A stretch of 64,000 bases of DNA from Brevundimonas vitisensis (GCF_016656965.1 NZ_CP067977.1:1364001-1428000); one strand, 5' to 3'; shown: positions 41,153 to 50,340, numbered from the stretch's first letter. Notes: generated by a model from the letters alone, not told the origin. Translations and numbers: made by a program.

Positions 41153-41354
41153 AGTTGTCTCCTTGGCCTAGTCAAGCACTACCCATGTCACCGAGGCGCG
41201 TCGGTTGATCGGCCAACCCGGCCGACAGATAGTCCTGCAAGCGACCCAGCGCCTTGAGGTCGTAGGAGTCACTTCTTGGACCTGTCTTCACATTCTCGGC
41301 GATGACCATGGTCAGAAGCACCGCGTCGGCATTGTCCCGCGGCCTGATTCCTGA

Positions 41355-41639
41355 CTAGCGTTCCGATAAGGGTGGCATGACCACCCGAGGGGCTGACGCC
41401 CGCGCGATGCCATCAACAGGCACCGCATCGCTTGGCCATGCCCACGGACCAAGCACCATGGCCCCACTGAGTTCTGCCCAGGCCGCCTTCACTGTTGCAC
41501 TGGCAGCCAGCAGCGGAAGCTGTTGCGGCGATGCATAGTTGAGCGAGGCGTGGAGCTTTTGAATGCGCCGATAGCAATCCACCAGTTCCGCCAAGTCCTC
41601 GGCCGTCAGCGCCTGCTTCTTCGACGCGCCCTTGTGCAT
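41355..41639 (-). CDS. hypothetical protein, second of a coupled pair
   Basis: A 94-residue protein (HKGASKKQALTAEDLAELVDCYRRIQKLHASLNYASPQQLPLLAASATVKAAWAELSGAMVLGPWAWP) with an N-terminal basic stretch and helices. ATG 41639 shares its A with the stop of the upstream gene (TAATG), so translation is coupled; an alternative start at 41660 would destroy that arrangement. No family recognised. It reads leftward at the extreme right end of the prophage. Confidence 0.55.
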   Translation of the reverse strand: MHKGASKKQALTAEDLAELVDCYRRIQKLHASLNYASPQQLPLLAASATVKAAWAELSGAMVLGPWAWPSDAVPVDGIARASAPRVVMPPLSER

Positions 41640-41818
41640 TACCGGCGCTCTCTGACGCATTGATCAAGGTGCGCCGCTCGCTCGGCCGCCCCATGCATTG
41701 CCCGGGCATTCACGAAGCGTGCATCCCTGAGGAAACGCGCGATCAATGCTTCGCTGTCCGTCGGCGGCAGTTCGAAGGCGTTCGACGTTGGGGTGGATTT
41801 GGGTCCGGCCCTGGGCAT
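41639..41818 (-). CDS. hypothetical small protein, first of a coupled pair
   Basis: Fifty-nine residues: MPRAGPKSTPTSNAFELPPT, then DSEALIARFLRDARFVNARA and a charged helical end (AERAAHLDQCVRERR). Its TAA overlaps the next ATG. Together with its partner it forms a two-gene leftward unit next to attR, with a likely promoter in the 41819-42049 gap. The layout (tiny first gene, larger second, TAATG junction) is like many two-component modules, but no toxin or antitoxin family is recognised. Confidence 0.5.
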   Translation of the reverse strand: MPRAGPKSTPTSNAFELPPTDSEALIARFLRDARFVNARAMHGAAERAAHLDQCVRERR

Positions 41819-41935
41819 GGCGAAATCCTTTGGCTATGGCGACCGACGCCTCCCACACCCACAACGTTCTTGCAATGTTCTCATTTGGGCGGCTTGCCCG
41901 ATCGTGTGGGTAAAAGAACAAGCACTGAACACCGC

Positions 41936-41965
41936 CCGGGACTATTCCGGGACTTTCAGTCCCGG
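41936..41965. other. candidate integrase arm-type sites, right arm
   Basis: CCGGGACTATTCCGGG (41936-41951) repeats the left-arm sequence exactly over 16 bases, followed by GGGACTTTCAGTCCC, a short inverted version of the same core. It lies about 100 bp inside attR, mirroring the left side. Confidence 0.4.
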
Positions 41966-42049
41966 ACGACCCTTTCAGGCGCCATTTGTTCCCAAAACTC
42001 AGAGCGTGCTGACTGCCACAAAGCCGCTGTGAGGATTGTTTTCTTGCAA

Positions 42050-42099
42050 GAAAATGGTGGCTGGAGGCGGGCTCGAACCGCCGACCTGTGGGTTATGAA
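42050..42099. repeat. attR: attR core within tRNA-Met
   Basis: Fifty bases identical to 3385-3434. The repeat supplies the 3' 45 nt of the intact tRNA gene, up to the anticodon loop. Since the tRNA is on the minus strand and the element lies to its 3' side, this copy comes from the phage attP and keeps the tRNA functional. Confidence 0.93.
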
Positions 42100-42131
42100 T
42101 CCACCGCTCTAACCAGCTGAGCTACCCAGCC
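42055..42131 (-). tRNA. tRNA-Met (anticodon CAU), prophage target
   Basis: A 77-nt tRNA with encoded CCA. The acceptor stem GGCUGGG pairs with UCCAGCC, the D arm is GCUCAGCUGGUUAGAGC, the anticodon loop UUCAUAA gives CAU, and the T arm is GGCGGUUCGAGCCCGCC. G1-C72 excludes an initiator, and the GGCU start resembles elongator Met rather than the lysidine-modified Ile2 tRNA, though anticodon alone cannot separate those. The bottom anticodon-stem pair is A31-C39. Confidence 0.93.
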
Positions 42132-42318
42132 CCAAATCGACAGTGTGTCGCTTGAGTCCCGGCGGGAACTGGTCTGTCCGCCGGAAGAGGCGTGCCTATA
42201 TAGGCGCAAGCGTCCCCGTTCAAGTGCAGGCTGCCCCGGATCAATCGGTCGCATGCGCAGATGGGAACATCTGGGGACACAGTCCCGTTCCGCGCGTCAC
42301 ATATTCGAGAGGTTTTCC

Positions 42319-43548
42319 ATGCGTCTGCTCGCACTCGCCGCTTCGGTTTCCGTCCTGACCCTGGCTGCGGCCTGCGGGGCCAATGGCCAGTCCGCTGCGC
42401 AGGATCCCGGCACGCCCCTGGAGACCCGTCCCGCCAATGCGCCCGACCAGCGCCCGGCTTTCGAGGGGCAGACTCGCGCCCCCGCCGTGACGACCGAAGC
42501 CAGCCTGACCCATGCAGTGGTCGCGACGGGGCTGGAACATCCGTGGGGCTTGGCCCTGCTGCCGGACGGTCGCTGGCTGGTCACCGAAAAGCCCGGTCGC
42601 CTGCGCATCGTCACGGCTGACGGACAGGTCGGCGAACCGATTGCTGGCCTGCCCGCGGTGGATGCACGCGGCCAGGGCGGATTGCTGGATGTCGTCATCG
42701 GCCCCAGCTTTGTTCAGGATCGCATGATCTACTGGAGTTATTCCGAAGCGCGCGAGGGCGGCAATGCCACCTCGGTTGCGCGCGGGGCGCTGTCGGCGGA
42801 CGGCAGCCGGGTGGACAATGTCCAGGTCATCTTCCGCGCCCTGCCCGTCTATGACGGGGACAAGCATTTCGGCTCGTCCCTGGCTTTTGCGCCGGACGGC
42901 AAGCTGTTCATCACCCTGGGTGAGCGCTCCGATGCCCCCATGCGCCCCCAAGCCCAGGACCTGGCGTCCCACATGGGCAAGACCATCCGCATCAATGCCG
43001 ATGGCAGCGTGCCTCTGGACAACCCCTTCGTCGGACGTACGGGCGCCCTGCCGGAAATCTGGTCGCTGGGTCACCGTAATGTGCAGGGCATAGCCGTACA
43101 GCCGGGCACGGGCGCGATCTGGACCATCGAACACGGCACGCGCGGTGGCGACGAGATCAATCTGGAAAAAGCCGGTGCCAACTATGGCTGGCCCGACGTG
43201 GCCTATGGCGTCGAATACCGCGGCGGGGCGATCAATGGCGGCATCACCGCTCGCGAGGGCACCGAACAGCCCGTCTATTACTGGGACCCGGTCATCGCCC
43301 CCGGTGGCATGACCTTCTATGAGGGCGCGATGCTCGGCGCTTGGCGCGGCAATCTGCTGGTCGCGGGCCTGAAGGACAAGCAACTGGCCCGTCTGGTGAT
43401 CGAGAACGACCGCGTCGTGGGCGAGGAACGGTTGCTGACCGACCTTGGCCAACGCATCCGGGACGTCGCCGTTGGGCCGGACGGAGCCGTCTGGGTCATC
43501 ACCGATCAGGCGAACGGTGCCCTCGTCCGTCTGTCCACGGCTAACTGA
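42319..43548 (+). CDS. PQQ-dependent sugar dehydrogenase-family lipoprotein
   Basis: A 409-residue exported protein of the soluble glucose/sorbosone dehydrogenase family (YliI/Asd-like six-bladed propeller). ATG 42319 gives a lipoprotein signal (LTLAAAC, Cys about 17). Family landmarks: LEHPWGLALLPDGRWLVTEKPGRLRI, GGLLDVVIGPSF, HFGSSLAFAPDGKLFITLGER, WSLGHRNVQGIAVQPGTGAIWTIEHGTRGGDEINL and YYWDPVIAPGGMTFYEG. It would oxidise aldose sugars in the periplasm with PQQ and Ca2+; the physiological substrate is unproven. It is the first host gene right of the tRNA. Confidence 0.9.
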   Translation: MRLLALAASVSVLTLAAACGANGQSAAQDPGTPLETRPANAPDQRPAFEGQTRAPAVTTEASLTHAVVATGLEHPWGLALLPDGRWLVTEKPGRLRIVTADGQVGEPIAGLPAVDARGQGGLLDVVIGPSFVQDRMIYWSYSEAREGGNATSVARGALSADGSRVDNVQVIFRALPVYDGDKHFGSSLAFAPDGKLFITLGERSDAPMRPQAQDLASHMGKTIRINADGSVPLDNPFVGRTGALPEIWSLGHRNVQGIAVQPGTGAIWTIEHGTRGGDEINLEKAGANYGWPDVAYGVEYRGGAINGGITAREGTEQPVYYWDPVIAPGGMTFYEGAMLGAWRGNLLVAGLKDKQLARLVIENDRVVGEERLLTDLGQRIRDVAVGPDGAVWVITDQANGALVRLSTAN

Positions 43549-43632
43549 GCCCGGCAACATCTTGCGTCCACGCCTGCGTCCCCGCACACTTGCACCAGCC
43601 GTGGGGATGCGGGCTGGACGGGATAAACGACA

Positions 43633-44571
43633 ATGATCGAAATGGTGATCGAGGCGCGGCGCAAGGACCTCGGCGGGTTCGAGGTTGGGCGGATTCTGCC
43701 CTTCCATTCCCGGCGAATGGTCGGGCCCTTCATCTTCCTGGATCAGATGGGGCCGGCGGAGTTTGCGCCGGGTGCCGAGGCGATCAGCGTGCGGCCTCAC
43801 CCCCACATCGGCCTGTCGACCCTCACCTATCTGTTCGAGGGCGAAATCATGCACCGGGACAATACCGGCGCGACACAGGCCATCCGCCCGGGCGAGGTCA
43901 ACTGGATGACGGCCGGAAAGGGCATCGTCCACTCCGAGCGCACCGATCCGCTGAAGCGCAGCCAGGGCGGCCCGATGCACGGCATGCAGGCCTGGATCGC
44001 CCTGCCGACCGAGGTGGAAGACATCGATCCGTCGTTTCATCACCATGGCGAACAGGATCAGCCGGCCTATGACAACGCCGGGCTGTTCGCGCGGCTGGTC
44101 GCAGGCGAGGCCTATGGGGCCAAGGCGGCGGTGAAGACATCCTCGCCCCTGTTCTATGTTCATTGGGAACTGGCCCAGGGCGTGCGCACCGCCCCTCCCC
44201 CCGGCAAGGGTGCCAGCGGCTATTCGGAACGGGCGCTCTATGTCGTCAAGGGCGAGATCGAGGTGGGCGACCGCCGCTTCCACGCCGGCCAGATGATCGT
44301 GCTGGAGCCGACCGCCGAGCCGACCGTCAAGGCGGTGACGGCGGCCTCCGTCATGGTGCTGGGGGGCGAGCCGGTTGGGCCGCGTGTCATCTGGTGGAAC
44401 TTCGTCTCGTCGTCGCAGGCCAAGATCGACGCGGCCAAGGCCGATTGGAAGGCCGGTCGCATGACCCTGCCGACCGAGGACAGCCTGGAGTTCATCCCCC
44501 TGCCCGACGTGCCGTCCACGCCCGAACCTGCGCCGGCATCGGTGAAGTGCGAGCCGACCCACCCGGTGTAA
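43633..44571 (+). CDS. pirin-family protein
   Basis: A 312-residue bicupin of the pirin family. Metal ligands are in RPHPHIGLSTLTYLFEGEIMHRD, and other hallmarks are FLDQMGPAEF, GEVNWMTAGKGIVHSER and GMQAWIALP. Bacterial pirins include quercetin 2,3-dioxygenase-like enzymes and redox sensors, so the activity is not certain. Start ATG 43633, 84 nt after the sugar dehydrogenase gene. Confidence 0.92.
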   Translation: MIEMVIEARRKDLGGFEVGRILPFHSRRMVGPFIFLDQMGPAEFAPGAEAISVRPHPHIGLSTLTYLFEGEIMHRDNTGATQAIRPGEVNWMTAGKGIVHSERTDPLKRSQGGPMHGMQAWIALPTEVEDIDPSFHHHGEQDQPAYDNAGLFARLVAGEAYGAKAAVKTSSPLFYVHWELAQGVRTAPPPGKGASGYSERALYVVKGEIEVGDRRFHAGQMIVLEPTAEPTVKAVTAASVMVLGGEPVGPRVIWWNFVSSSQAKIDAAKADWKAGRMTLPTEDSLEFIPLPDVPSTPEPAPASVKCEPTHPV

Positions 44572-44711
44572 ATGCGGCCACCCGCCCGGATGGCCGGAAC
44601 CGGCCTGTTTTCGCCGCGTGCGTCACCGCGCTGCGTCACGTCGTGTTGCGGCGCAGCATTATTTCCGCCGGCAAGGTTGAACTGCTACCCTTGGACGCGC
44701 ATCTGGCTGGC

Positions 44712-45986
44712 ATGACCGCTGCACTAGCCGACCGCTCCGCCAAGACCCAAGGGCCCGGCTTTGCCGAGTTCGTCTGCCTGATTGCCCTGATGATGGCGCT
44801 CAATGCCCTGGCCATCGACGCCATGCTGCCTGCCCTGCCGGCCATCGGCGACGCTCTGGGCGTGGTCACGGACAACAGCCGTCAGTGGATCATCACCGCC
44901 TATCTGTTGGGCTTCGGGGCTGCTCAGATCGTCTATGGGCCATTGGCCGACCGCTATGGCCGCAAGCCGATCCTGATCATCGGCATCAGCATCTATGTGA
45001 TTTTCAGCCTGCTGGCGGCCATTGCCCCCACCTTCGAGACGCTGATTCTGGCTCGCATTGGAACGGGCATCGGGGCGGCCGCGACGCGAGTGCTGGCCGT
45101 GTCCATTGTCCGCGACCGCTATGCCGGTCGGATGATGGCGCGCGTGATGTCGCTGAGCTTCCTGGTCTTTCTCGGCGTGCCCATTCTGGCCCCCACGATC
45201 GGCCAGCTGATCCTGCTGGTCGCGCCCTGGCGCTGGATCTTCGGGGTTCTGGCTCTGGGCGGAGCGGCCATCCTGATCTGGTCCGTCGTTCGCCTGCCGG
45301 AAACGCTGAAACCCGAGGATCGGCTGCCGATCCAGGCTGGGCGGATCGCTGCGGCCTTTCGTCAGGCCCTGACCGAGCGCCTGTCGATCGGCTACACCCT
45401 GGCCTCGACGGCGGTGCTGGGCTCGCTGTTCGGCTTCATCAACTCTTCGCAGCAGATCTTTTTCGACGTCTTCCAGGCGCCGGGCCTGTTCACCACCATC
45501 TTTGCCGTGGTGGCGGGCGGGATTGCCATCGCCTCGCTTCTGAACGCCCGCCTGGTCGAGCGCCTGGGCTCGCGGCTGATCTCGCATACGGCGCTGTTGG
45601 GCTTCATCGCCTTCGGCATCCTTCACACCGCCGTTTCGATGGCCGGGCTGGAGACGATCTGGACCTTTGCGGTGCTTCAATCGCTGACCATGTTCTGTTT
45701 TGGCCTGATGGCCGGCAACTTCGGCTCCATGGCGATGGAGCGGATGGGCCATATCGCGGGCACGGCTTCATCGGCTCAGGGGTTCATCTCCACTGTCATC
45801 GGGGCCCTGTCCGGCTTCTTTATCGGCCAGCAATTCAACGGCTCGGCCACGCCCATGGCGATGGGGGTTGCGATATCGGGCATCGTGGCCCTGGGCTTTG
45901 TCCTGTTTGCGGAAAAGGGCCGGCTGTTCAGGGCCCATCAGGCCGAAGGGCCTGCCGCCCAGGCTGCGATGCCGAAACAGAGCTGA
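44712..45986 (+). CDS. multidrug efflux MFS transporter, Bcr/CflA type
   Basis: A 424-residue, 12-helix proton antiporter. The motif MNALAIDAMLPALPAIGDALGV at the start and GPLADRYGRKPILIIGISIYVI (motif A) are typical of Bcr/CflA proteins, as is FVLGFGAAQ-like YLLGFGAAQIVYGP. Another family stretch is TSIVRDRYAG-like VSIVRDRYAGRMMARVMSL. ATG 44712 starts just before the first helix. Likely exports drugs or small metabolites. No adjacent regulator is seen. Confidence 0.9.
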   Translation: MTAALADRSAKTQGPGFAEFVCLIALMMALNALAIDAMLPALPAIGDALGVVTDNSRQWIITAYLLGFGAAQIVYGPLADRYGRKPILIIGISIYVIFSLLAAIAPTFETLILARIGTGIGAAATRVLAVSIVRDRYAGRMMARVMSLSFLVFLGVPILAPTIGQLILLVAPWRWIFGVLALGGAAILIWSVVRLPETLKPEDRLPIQAGRIAAAFRQALTERLSIGYTLASTAVLGSLFGFINSSQQIFFDVFQAPGLFTTIFAVVAGGIAIASLLNARLVERLGSRLISHTALLGFIAFGILHTAVSMAGLETIWTFAVLQSLTMFCFGLMAGNFGSMAMERMGHIAGTASSAQGFISTVIGALSGFFIGQQFNGSATPMAMGVAISGIVALGFVLFAEKGRLFRAHQAEGPAAQAAMPKQS

Positions 45987-46057
45987 CTTTCGGCTCTTGA
46001 TCTTTCGGGCCCGTCCGGGCGTTGTCCCTGCAAATATCGCATGAAGGACACCCCCTG

Positions 46058-48007
46058 ATGATCCGCACCCTGCCCGGCCTCGTCTCAGCCCTTGCCCTGA
46101 CTGTCGCCCTGGGAGGGTGTTCGATGATGACCCCGGCCGCGCCGACGACGCCGGCGGCGACCCTGCCGACGCAGATCACCTATGTCCGCGACATCCATTC
46201 CCACGCCCGGCCCGAGATCGCGCGTGTGGTCCATGTCGATCTCGACCTGAACGCCGACTTTCAGGCCAAGACCCTGGCCGGGACCGCGACCCTGGACATC
46301 ACCGGACAGGTCGGGGCGGCAGGCATCATTCTGGATGTCCGCAATATGGATATCCGCTCGGTCCGGGACGCTGCTGGCACCACCCTCCCCTTCCGCCTGG
46401 GCGCGTCGGATCCGATCCTCGGCCAGCCTCTGACCATCGACTTCGCGCCGCTGGGTGAGCGTGAAACCCGGCGCATCGTCATCGAATATTCCACCCGCCC
46501 GGATGCGGCGGCCCTGCAGTGGCTGACGCCCGAACAGACCGCGGGGGGCCAGCAGCCCTATCTGTTCAGCCAGGGGCAGGCGATCCTGACCCGAACCTGG
46601 GTCCCGACGCAGGACAGCCCCGGCATCCGCCAGACCTATGCCGCCCGCATCACCGCGCCCGCCGACCTGACGGTCGTGATGAGCGCGGACATGCTGACAC
46701 CTCAGGGCGAGGCCGTTCCGGGTCGGGACGACGTCAAGGCCTGGCGCTTTGCCATGACCAATCCGGTGCCGCCGTATCTGATCGCCATCGGCGTCGGTGA
46801 TCTGGCCTTCGCCCCCATCGACGAGCGGACGGGCGTCTGGACCGAGCCCAGCCGCCTGGCTGCCGCCAGCGCTGAAATGGCTCCGACCGCCGCCATGGTC
46901 GATGCGGCGGAAGCGCTGTACGGGGACTATCTGTGGGGCCGGTACGACCTGCTGATCCTGCCGCCCTCCTTCCCGTTCGGCGGGATGGAGAACCCCCGGC
47001 TGACCTTCGCCACCCCGACCATCATCGCCGGGGACCAGTCCCTGGTCAGCCTGGTCGCGCACGAACTGGCACACAGCTGGTCCGGCAATCTGGTGACCAA
47101 TGCGACCTGGGCCGACTTCTGGCTGAACGAGGGTTTCACCGTCTATTTCGAGAACCGCATCATGGAGGCGGTCTATGGTCGCGACCGCGCGATGCAGGAA
47201 CAGGTCCTGGGCTGGCAGAGCCTGAACGAAACCATCGCCGACCTGCCGCCCGCCGACACGCGGCTGAAGCTGGAACTGGCCGGGCGCGACCCGGACGAGG
47301 GCCTGACCGACGTCGCCTATGAAAAGGGAGCCTTCTTCCTGCGGACCATCGAGCGGATCGTCGGCCGCGAGCCCTTCGACGCCTGGCTGCGCGGCTATTT
47401 CGAGCGCAACGCCTTCCGGCCGATGACCACCGAACTCTTCCTGGAAGACATCCGCACCCATCTGGTCACGACCAAGGCGCTGGAAGACGCCCTGATGATG
47501 GATGCCTGGATCTATCAGCCCGGCCTGCCCTCCAATGCCCAGGCCCCGGTGTCGGACGCCTTTGTGCCCGTCGATGCGGCGGCCATGGCGGTGTTCGCCG
47601 ATGGCGCGGACCCGCGCCAGATTCCCTGGGGCGACTGGAACACTCAGCAGCGTCAGCGCTTCCTGGCCTGGCGCCCTTCGGATCTGACAGCGGGCGCCGA
47701 CTGGCTGACGAGCGATCAACTGGCCCGGCTGGACGCAAGCCTGAACCTGTCCGCCGAAGGCAATGCCGAGGTGCGGTTCGCCTGGCTGCAGATCGCCATG
47801 GCGCACCGGTTCGAACCGGCCGTGCCCAGTGCGGAGGCCTTTCTGCTGGGTATGGGACGTCGCAAATTCGTCCTGCCCCTGTTCCAGACGCTCTGGAACG
47901 AGGGCGATTGGGGCCGACCGATCGCGACCCGACTCTATGCCAAGGCACGGCCGCTCTATCACCCCGTCACCACGGGCTCTGTCGATGCGGTGGTCGGGCG
48001 TCCCTGA
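46058..48007 (+). CDS. M1-family zinc aminopeptidase (leukotriene-A4-hydrolase-like), lipoprotein
   Basis: A 649-residue secreted metallopeptidase. ATG 46058 begins a signal with lipobox LGGC (Cys about 20). The exopeptidase motif is GGMENPRLTF, and the zinc site is HELAH at 335-339 with the third ligand Glu358 (WLNEGF), HEXXH-X18-E. The C-terminal helical domain resembles leukotriene A4 hydrolase. It would trim peptides in the periplasm. It is followed by a TonB receptor, but there is no sign of shared function. Confidence 0.93.
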   Translation: MIRTLPGLVSALALTVALGGCSMMTPAAPTTPAATLPTQITYVRDIHSHARPEIARVVHVDLDLNADFQAKTLAGTATLDITGQVGAAGIILDVRNMDIRSVRDAAGTTLPFRLGASDPILGQPLTIDFAPLGERETRRIVIEYSTRPDAAALQWLTPEQTAGGQQPYLFSQGQAILTRTWVPTQDSPGIRQTYAARITAPADLTVVMSADMLTPQGEAVPGRDDVKAWRFAMTNPVPPYLIAIGVGDLAFAPIDERTGVWTEPSRLAAASAEMAPTAAMVDAAEALYGDYLWGRYDLLILPPSFPFGGMENPRLTFATPTIIAGDQSLVSLVAHELAHSWSGNLVTNATWADFWLNEGFTVYFENRIMEAVYGRDRAMQEQVLGWQSLNETIADLPPADTRLKLELAGRDPDEGLTDVAYEKGAFFLRTIERIVGREPFDAWLRGYFERNAFRPMTTELFLEDIRTHLVTTKALEDALMMDAWIYQPGLPSNAQAPVSDAFVPVDAAAMAVFADGADPRQIPWGDWNTQQRQRFLAWRPSDLTAGADWLTSDQLARLDASLNLSAEGNAEVRFAWLQIAMAHRFEPAVPSAEAFLLGMGRRKFVLPLFQTLWNEGDWGRPIATRLYAKARPLYHPVTTGSVDAVVGRP

Positions 48008-48122
48008 ACCGCCCCGAGGATTGCGGAAATTTAAGGGGTTAAGCCGCGCCAGAGAGGTTAGAGGAAACGCTCAGGGTGCCGGACGACCGGCACCCGTTTC
48101 CCTTTTGCCCAGGTGACTTCCC

Positions 48123-50330
48123 ATGGCGTATCGCAGCCTTCTGACGACGACGGCGCTCGCCCTCATGGCGGCCTCCCTGACCAGTGTGGCTTCCGCTCAG
48201 GACCGGCCCCAGACCCCGCCTGCGCAGGCCGCCGATACCGCCGAGGACGAAGAGGCGACCGACGTCGAGGCCCTGGTGGTCACGGCCACGCCGCGCGACG
48301 TCGTCACCAGCGCCGATCGCGTCAGCTATAGCGTCGCCAACGACCTGCAGCGCCAGAGCGGGTCGGTCGCCGATGTCCTGCGCAATGTGCCGGGTGTCGA
48401 GGTCGACCTTCAGGGCAACGTCAGCCTGCGCGGCGATTCCAACGTCACCATCCTGATCGACGGCCGCCCCTCGGGCATGCTGCGCGGCGAGGGCCGGGGC
48501 GACGCCCTGCAGGCCATGTCCGCCGGGCAGGTCGAGCGCGTGGAGGTCATCACCAACCCCTCCGCCGCCTTCAGCCCCGAAGGCAGCGGCGGCATCATCA
48601 ACCTGATCTCCAAGCCCACACGCGCCGCCACCAGCACCGCCACCGTGCGCGGGTCCTGGAACGGTGACGACCAGGGCAATCTGTCGGTCAGCGGCAGCCG
48701 CGCCCAGGGCGGCCTGACCCTGGCCGGTGATCTCGGCGTGCGCCGCCAGGCCAGCGACATCCTGGTCGAGACCAGCCGTGTGCGCGACGGGGCGAGCCCG
48801 GCCACGACGGTGATCGAGAACAGCGACTTCAACGGCACCAATGTCTTCGACATGGCCAATGCCCGCCTGTCCGCCGACTATGACCTGAACCCGACCGACC
48901 GCGTCAGCGGCGAGATCAACTGGCGCGAGTTTTCGGGCGAATCCAACGGGGTCGGCATGTTCCAGCGCGCGGACGGTAATGGCGTCGTCAGCGATCGCTA
49001 CCAGCGCCTGTCCGACAATGCGTTTGGCAGTAACGGCGTCTCGGCCCGCACCTCGTGGCGCCGCAAGTTTTCCGGCCAGCAGCATGAACTGGTGGCAGAC
49101 TTCGAATACGATTCCACCGAATCCAATCGCGATCAGGATGCCATCCAGACCACCTCGGTCGGCACCATCCCGAACTACGTCGAACAGATCCGCACCACCA
49201 ATGGCCGCGACGCCTATGGATTCAAGGTCGACTACACCCGTCCGATGGGGGAGCGTCAGACGCTGAAGCTCGGCTATGAGGGTGACCTGACGCAGGACAG
49301 CTTCGACTTCTTCGGCGCTCGGGGTCCCGACGCCAGCGCCCTCCTCCCGGTCCCGGCCCTGACCAACCGGTTCGAGTACGATCAGACGATCCACGCGGCC
49401 TACGTCACCTATGACCGGCCCTTCGGCGAACTGGACGTCCAGGCGGGCCTGCGCGTCGAGCAGGTCGACTTCACCCTGAACCAGATCACCGATGCCGTCG
49501 TGGTGGAGCGGGACTATCTGCGGGCCTACCCGACGATCCACATGGGCTATCAGCTGACGGATACCCAGCGCCTGCGCGGCAGCTACAGCCGCCGGATCGC
49601 CCGGCCGTCACCTCAGGACCTGAATCCCTATACGATCTATCAGGACCCCCAGAACCTGCGGCGCGGCAATCCCGACCTGGAACCCGAGATTACCGACTCC
49701 TTCGAGCTGTCGTGGCAGATGCGCGCGGGCCAGAGCTATTACTCTCTGACCGGCTTCTATCGGGACAGTGAGGGCGGAGTGACCGACGTGGCTCAGGACC
49801 TGGGCAATGGCGTCGTGCTGACGACGCGGGAAAACCTGGGCCAGAGCGAACGCATCGGCGTGGAATTCATCGCCAACGGCAAGGTCGGCAGCCAGATCAC
49901 CTACAACGCCTCCGGCTCTGTCTATCGCAACGAGATCGTCACGCCCGGCATCGGCGAGCGAAGCGACACCACCGGCATGGCGCGGGCCTCCATCAACTGG
50001 CAGCCGACGCCGAACGATTTCTTTCAGCTGAACGGCTTCTATATCGGCGAACAGGTCCAGGCCCAGGGCGCGCGCGAACCCTTCGGCCTTCTGAACCTCG
50101 GCTATCGTCGCAAGATCACCGAGGATTTCAGCCTGGTCCTGACCGGGACCAACATCCTGGACACCGCCGAACAGCGGATCGCGATCGACACCCCGACCTT
50201 CCGCGATGAAACCTATGTGCGGTTCAGCGAGCCGACCTATTTCATCGGCTTCACCTATCTGTTCGGGGGCAGTCAGGGCCGCCGTCCCGAACCCGCCTTC
50301 GACTTCGGCCAACCCCAGGGCCCGGGCTGA
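48123..50330 (+). CDS. TonB-dependent outer-membrane receptor
   Basis: A 735-residue receptor. A signal peptide (LLTTTALALMAASLTSVASA) is followed by a TonB-box-like region (VEALVVTATPR), a plug (GSVADVLRNVPGVEVDLQGNVSLRGDSNVTILIDGRPSGML, VERVEVITNPSAAFSPEGSGGIINLI) and an outer-membrane beta-barrel of the type annotated as outer membrane beta-barrel family protein. The C-terminus is Pro/Gly-rich after the last strand. Substrate unknown. A bidirectional terminator separates it from isocitrate lyase. Confidence 0.92.
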   Translation: MAYRSLLTTTALALMAASLTSVASAQDRPQTPPAQAADTAEDEEATDVEALVVTATPRDVVTSADRVSYSVANDLQRQSGSVADVLRNVPGVEVDLQGNVSLRGDSNVTILIDGRPSGMLRGEGRGDALQAMSAGQVERVEVITNPSAAFSPEGSGGIINLISKPTRAATSTATVRGSWNGDDQGNLSVSGSRAQGGLTLAGDLGVRRQASDILVETSRVRDGASPATTVIENSDFNGTNVFDMANARLSADYDLNPTDRVSGEINWREFSGESNGVGMFQRADGNGVVSDRYQRLSDNAFGSNGVSARTSWRRKFSGQQHELVADFEYDSTESNRDQDAIQTTSVGTIPNYVEQIRTTNGRDAYGFKVDYTRPMGERQTLKLGYEGDLTQDSFDFFGARGPDASALLPVPALTNRFEYDQTIHAAYVTYDRPFGELDVQAGLRVEQVDFTLNQITDAVVVERDYLRAYPTIHMGYQLTDTQRLRGSYSRRIARPSPQDLNPYTIYQDPQNLRRGNPDLEPEITDSFELSWQMRAGQSYYSLTGFYRDSEGGVTDVAQDLGNGVVLTTRENLGQSERIGVEFIANGKVGSQITYNASGSVYRNEIVTPGIGERSDTTGMARASINWQPTPNDFFQLNGFYIGEQVQAQGAREPFGLLNLGYRRKITEDFSLVLTGTNILDTAEQRIAIDTPTFRDETYVRFSEPTYFIGFTYLFGGSQGRRPEPAFDFGQPQGPG

Positions 50331-50340
50331 CCCAAAAAAG

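Larger units (their letters stand above)
3385..42099. mobile_element. HK97-type siphoviral prophage integrated in tRNA-Met
   Basis: The element is bounded by a perfect 50-bp direct repeat (3385-3434 and 42050-42099) taken from the 3' half of a tRNA-Met gene. Inside are, in order, a tyrosine integrase, excisionase-like protein, repressor/Cro switch, replication genes, a full HK97-like packaging, head and tail morphogenesis set, and lysis genes. About 38.7 kb is a normal size for such a phage. All structural genes expected for a siphovirus are open, so it could be functional; inducibility is untested. Cargo sits at both ends: an MFS transporter on the left, SRAP protein and small unknown genes on the right. 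Confidence 0.93.

Noticed and set aside
42055..42131. Identification of the target as tRNA-Ile (CAU, lysidine type) or initiator Met
   Set aside because: G1-C72 excludes the initiator; the GGCU acceptor start is closer to elongator Met than to Ile2. Anticodon alone cannot settle it, so Met is given with that caveat.
42241..44562. 773-codon minus-strand open frame
   Set aside because: It spans the antisense of the sugar dehydrogenase and pirin genes and has shadow-frame composition.
46085..49541. Long minus-strand frames opposite the M1 peptidase and TonB receptor
   Set aside because: Both plus-strand genes have full domain motifs; the minus-strand products are Arg/Gly/Asp/His-rich shadows.
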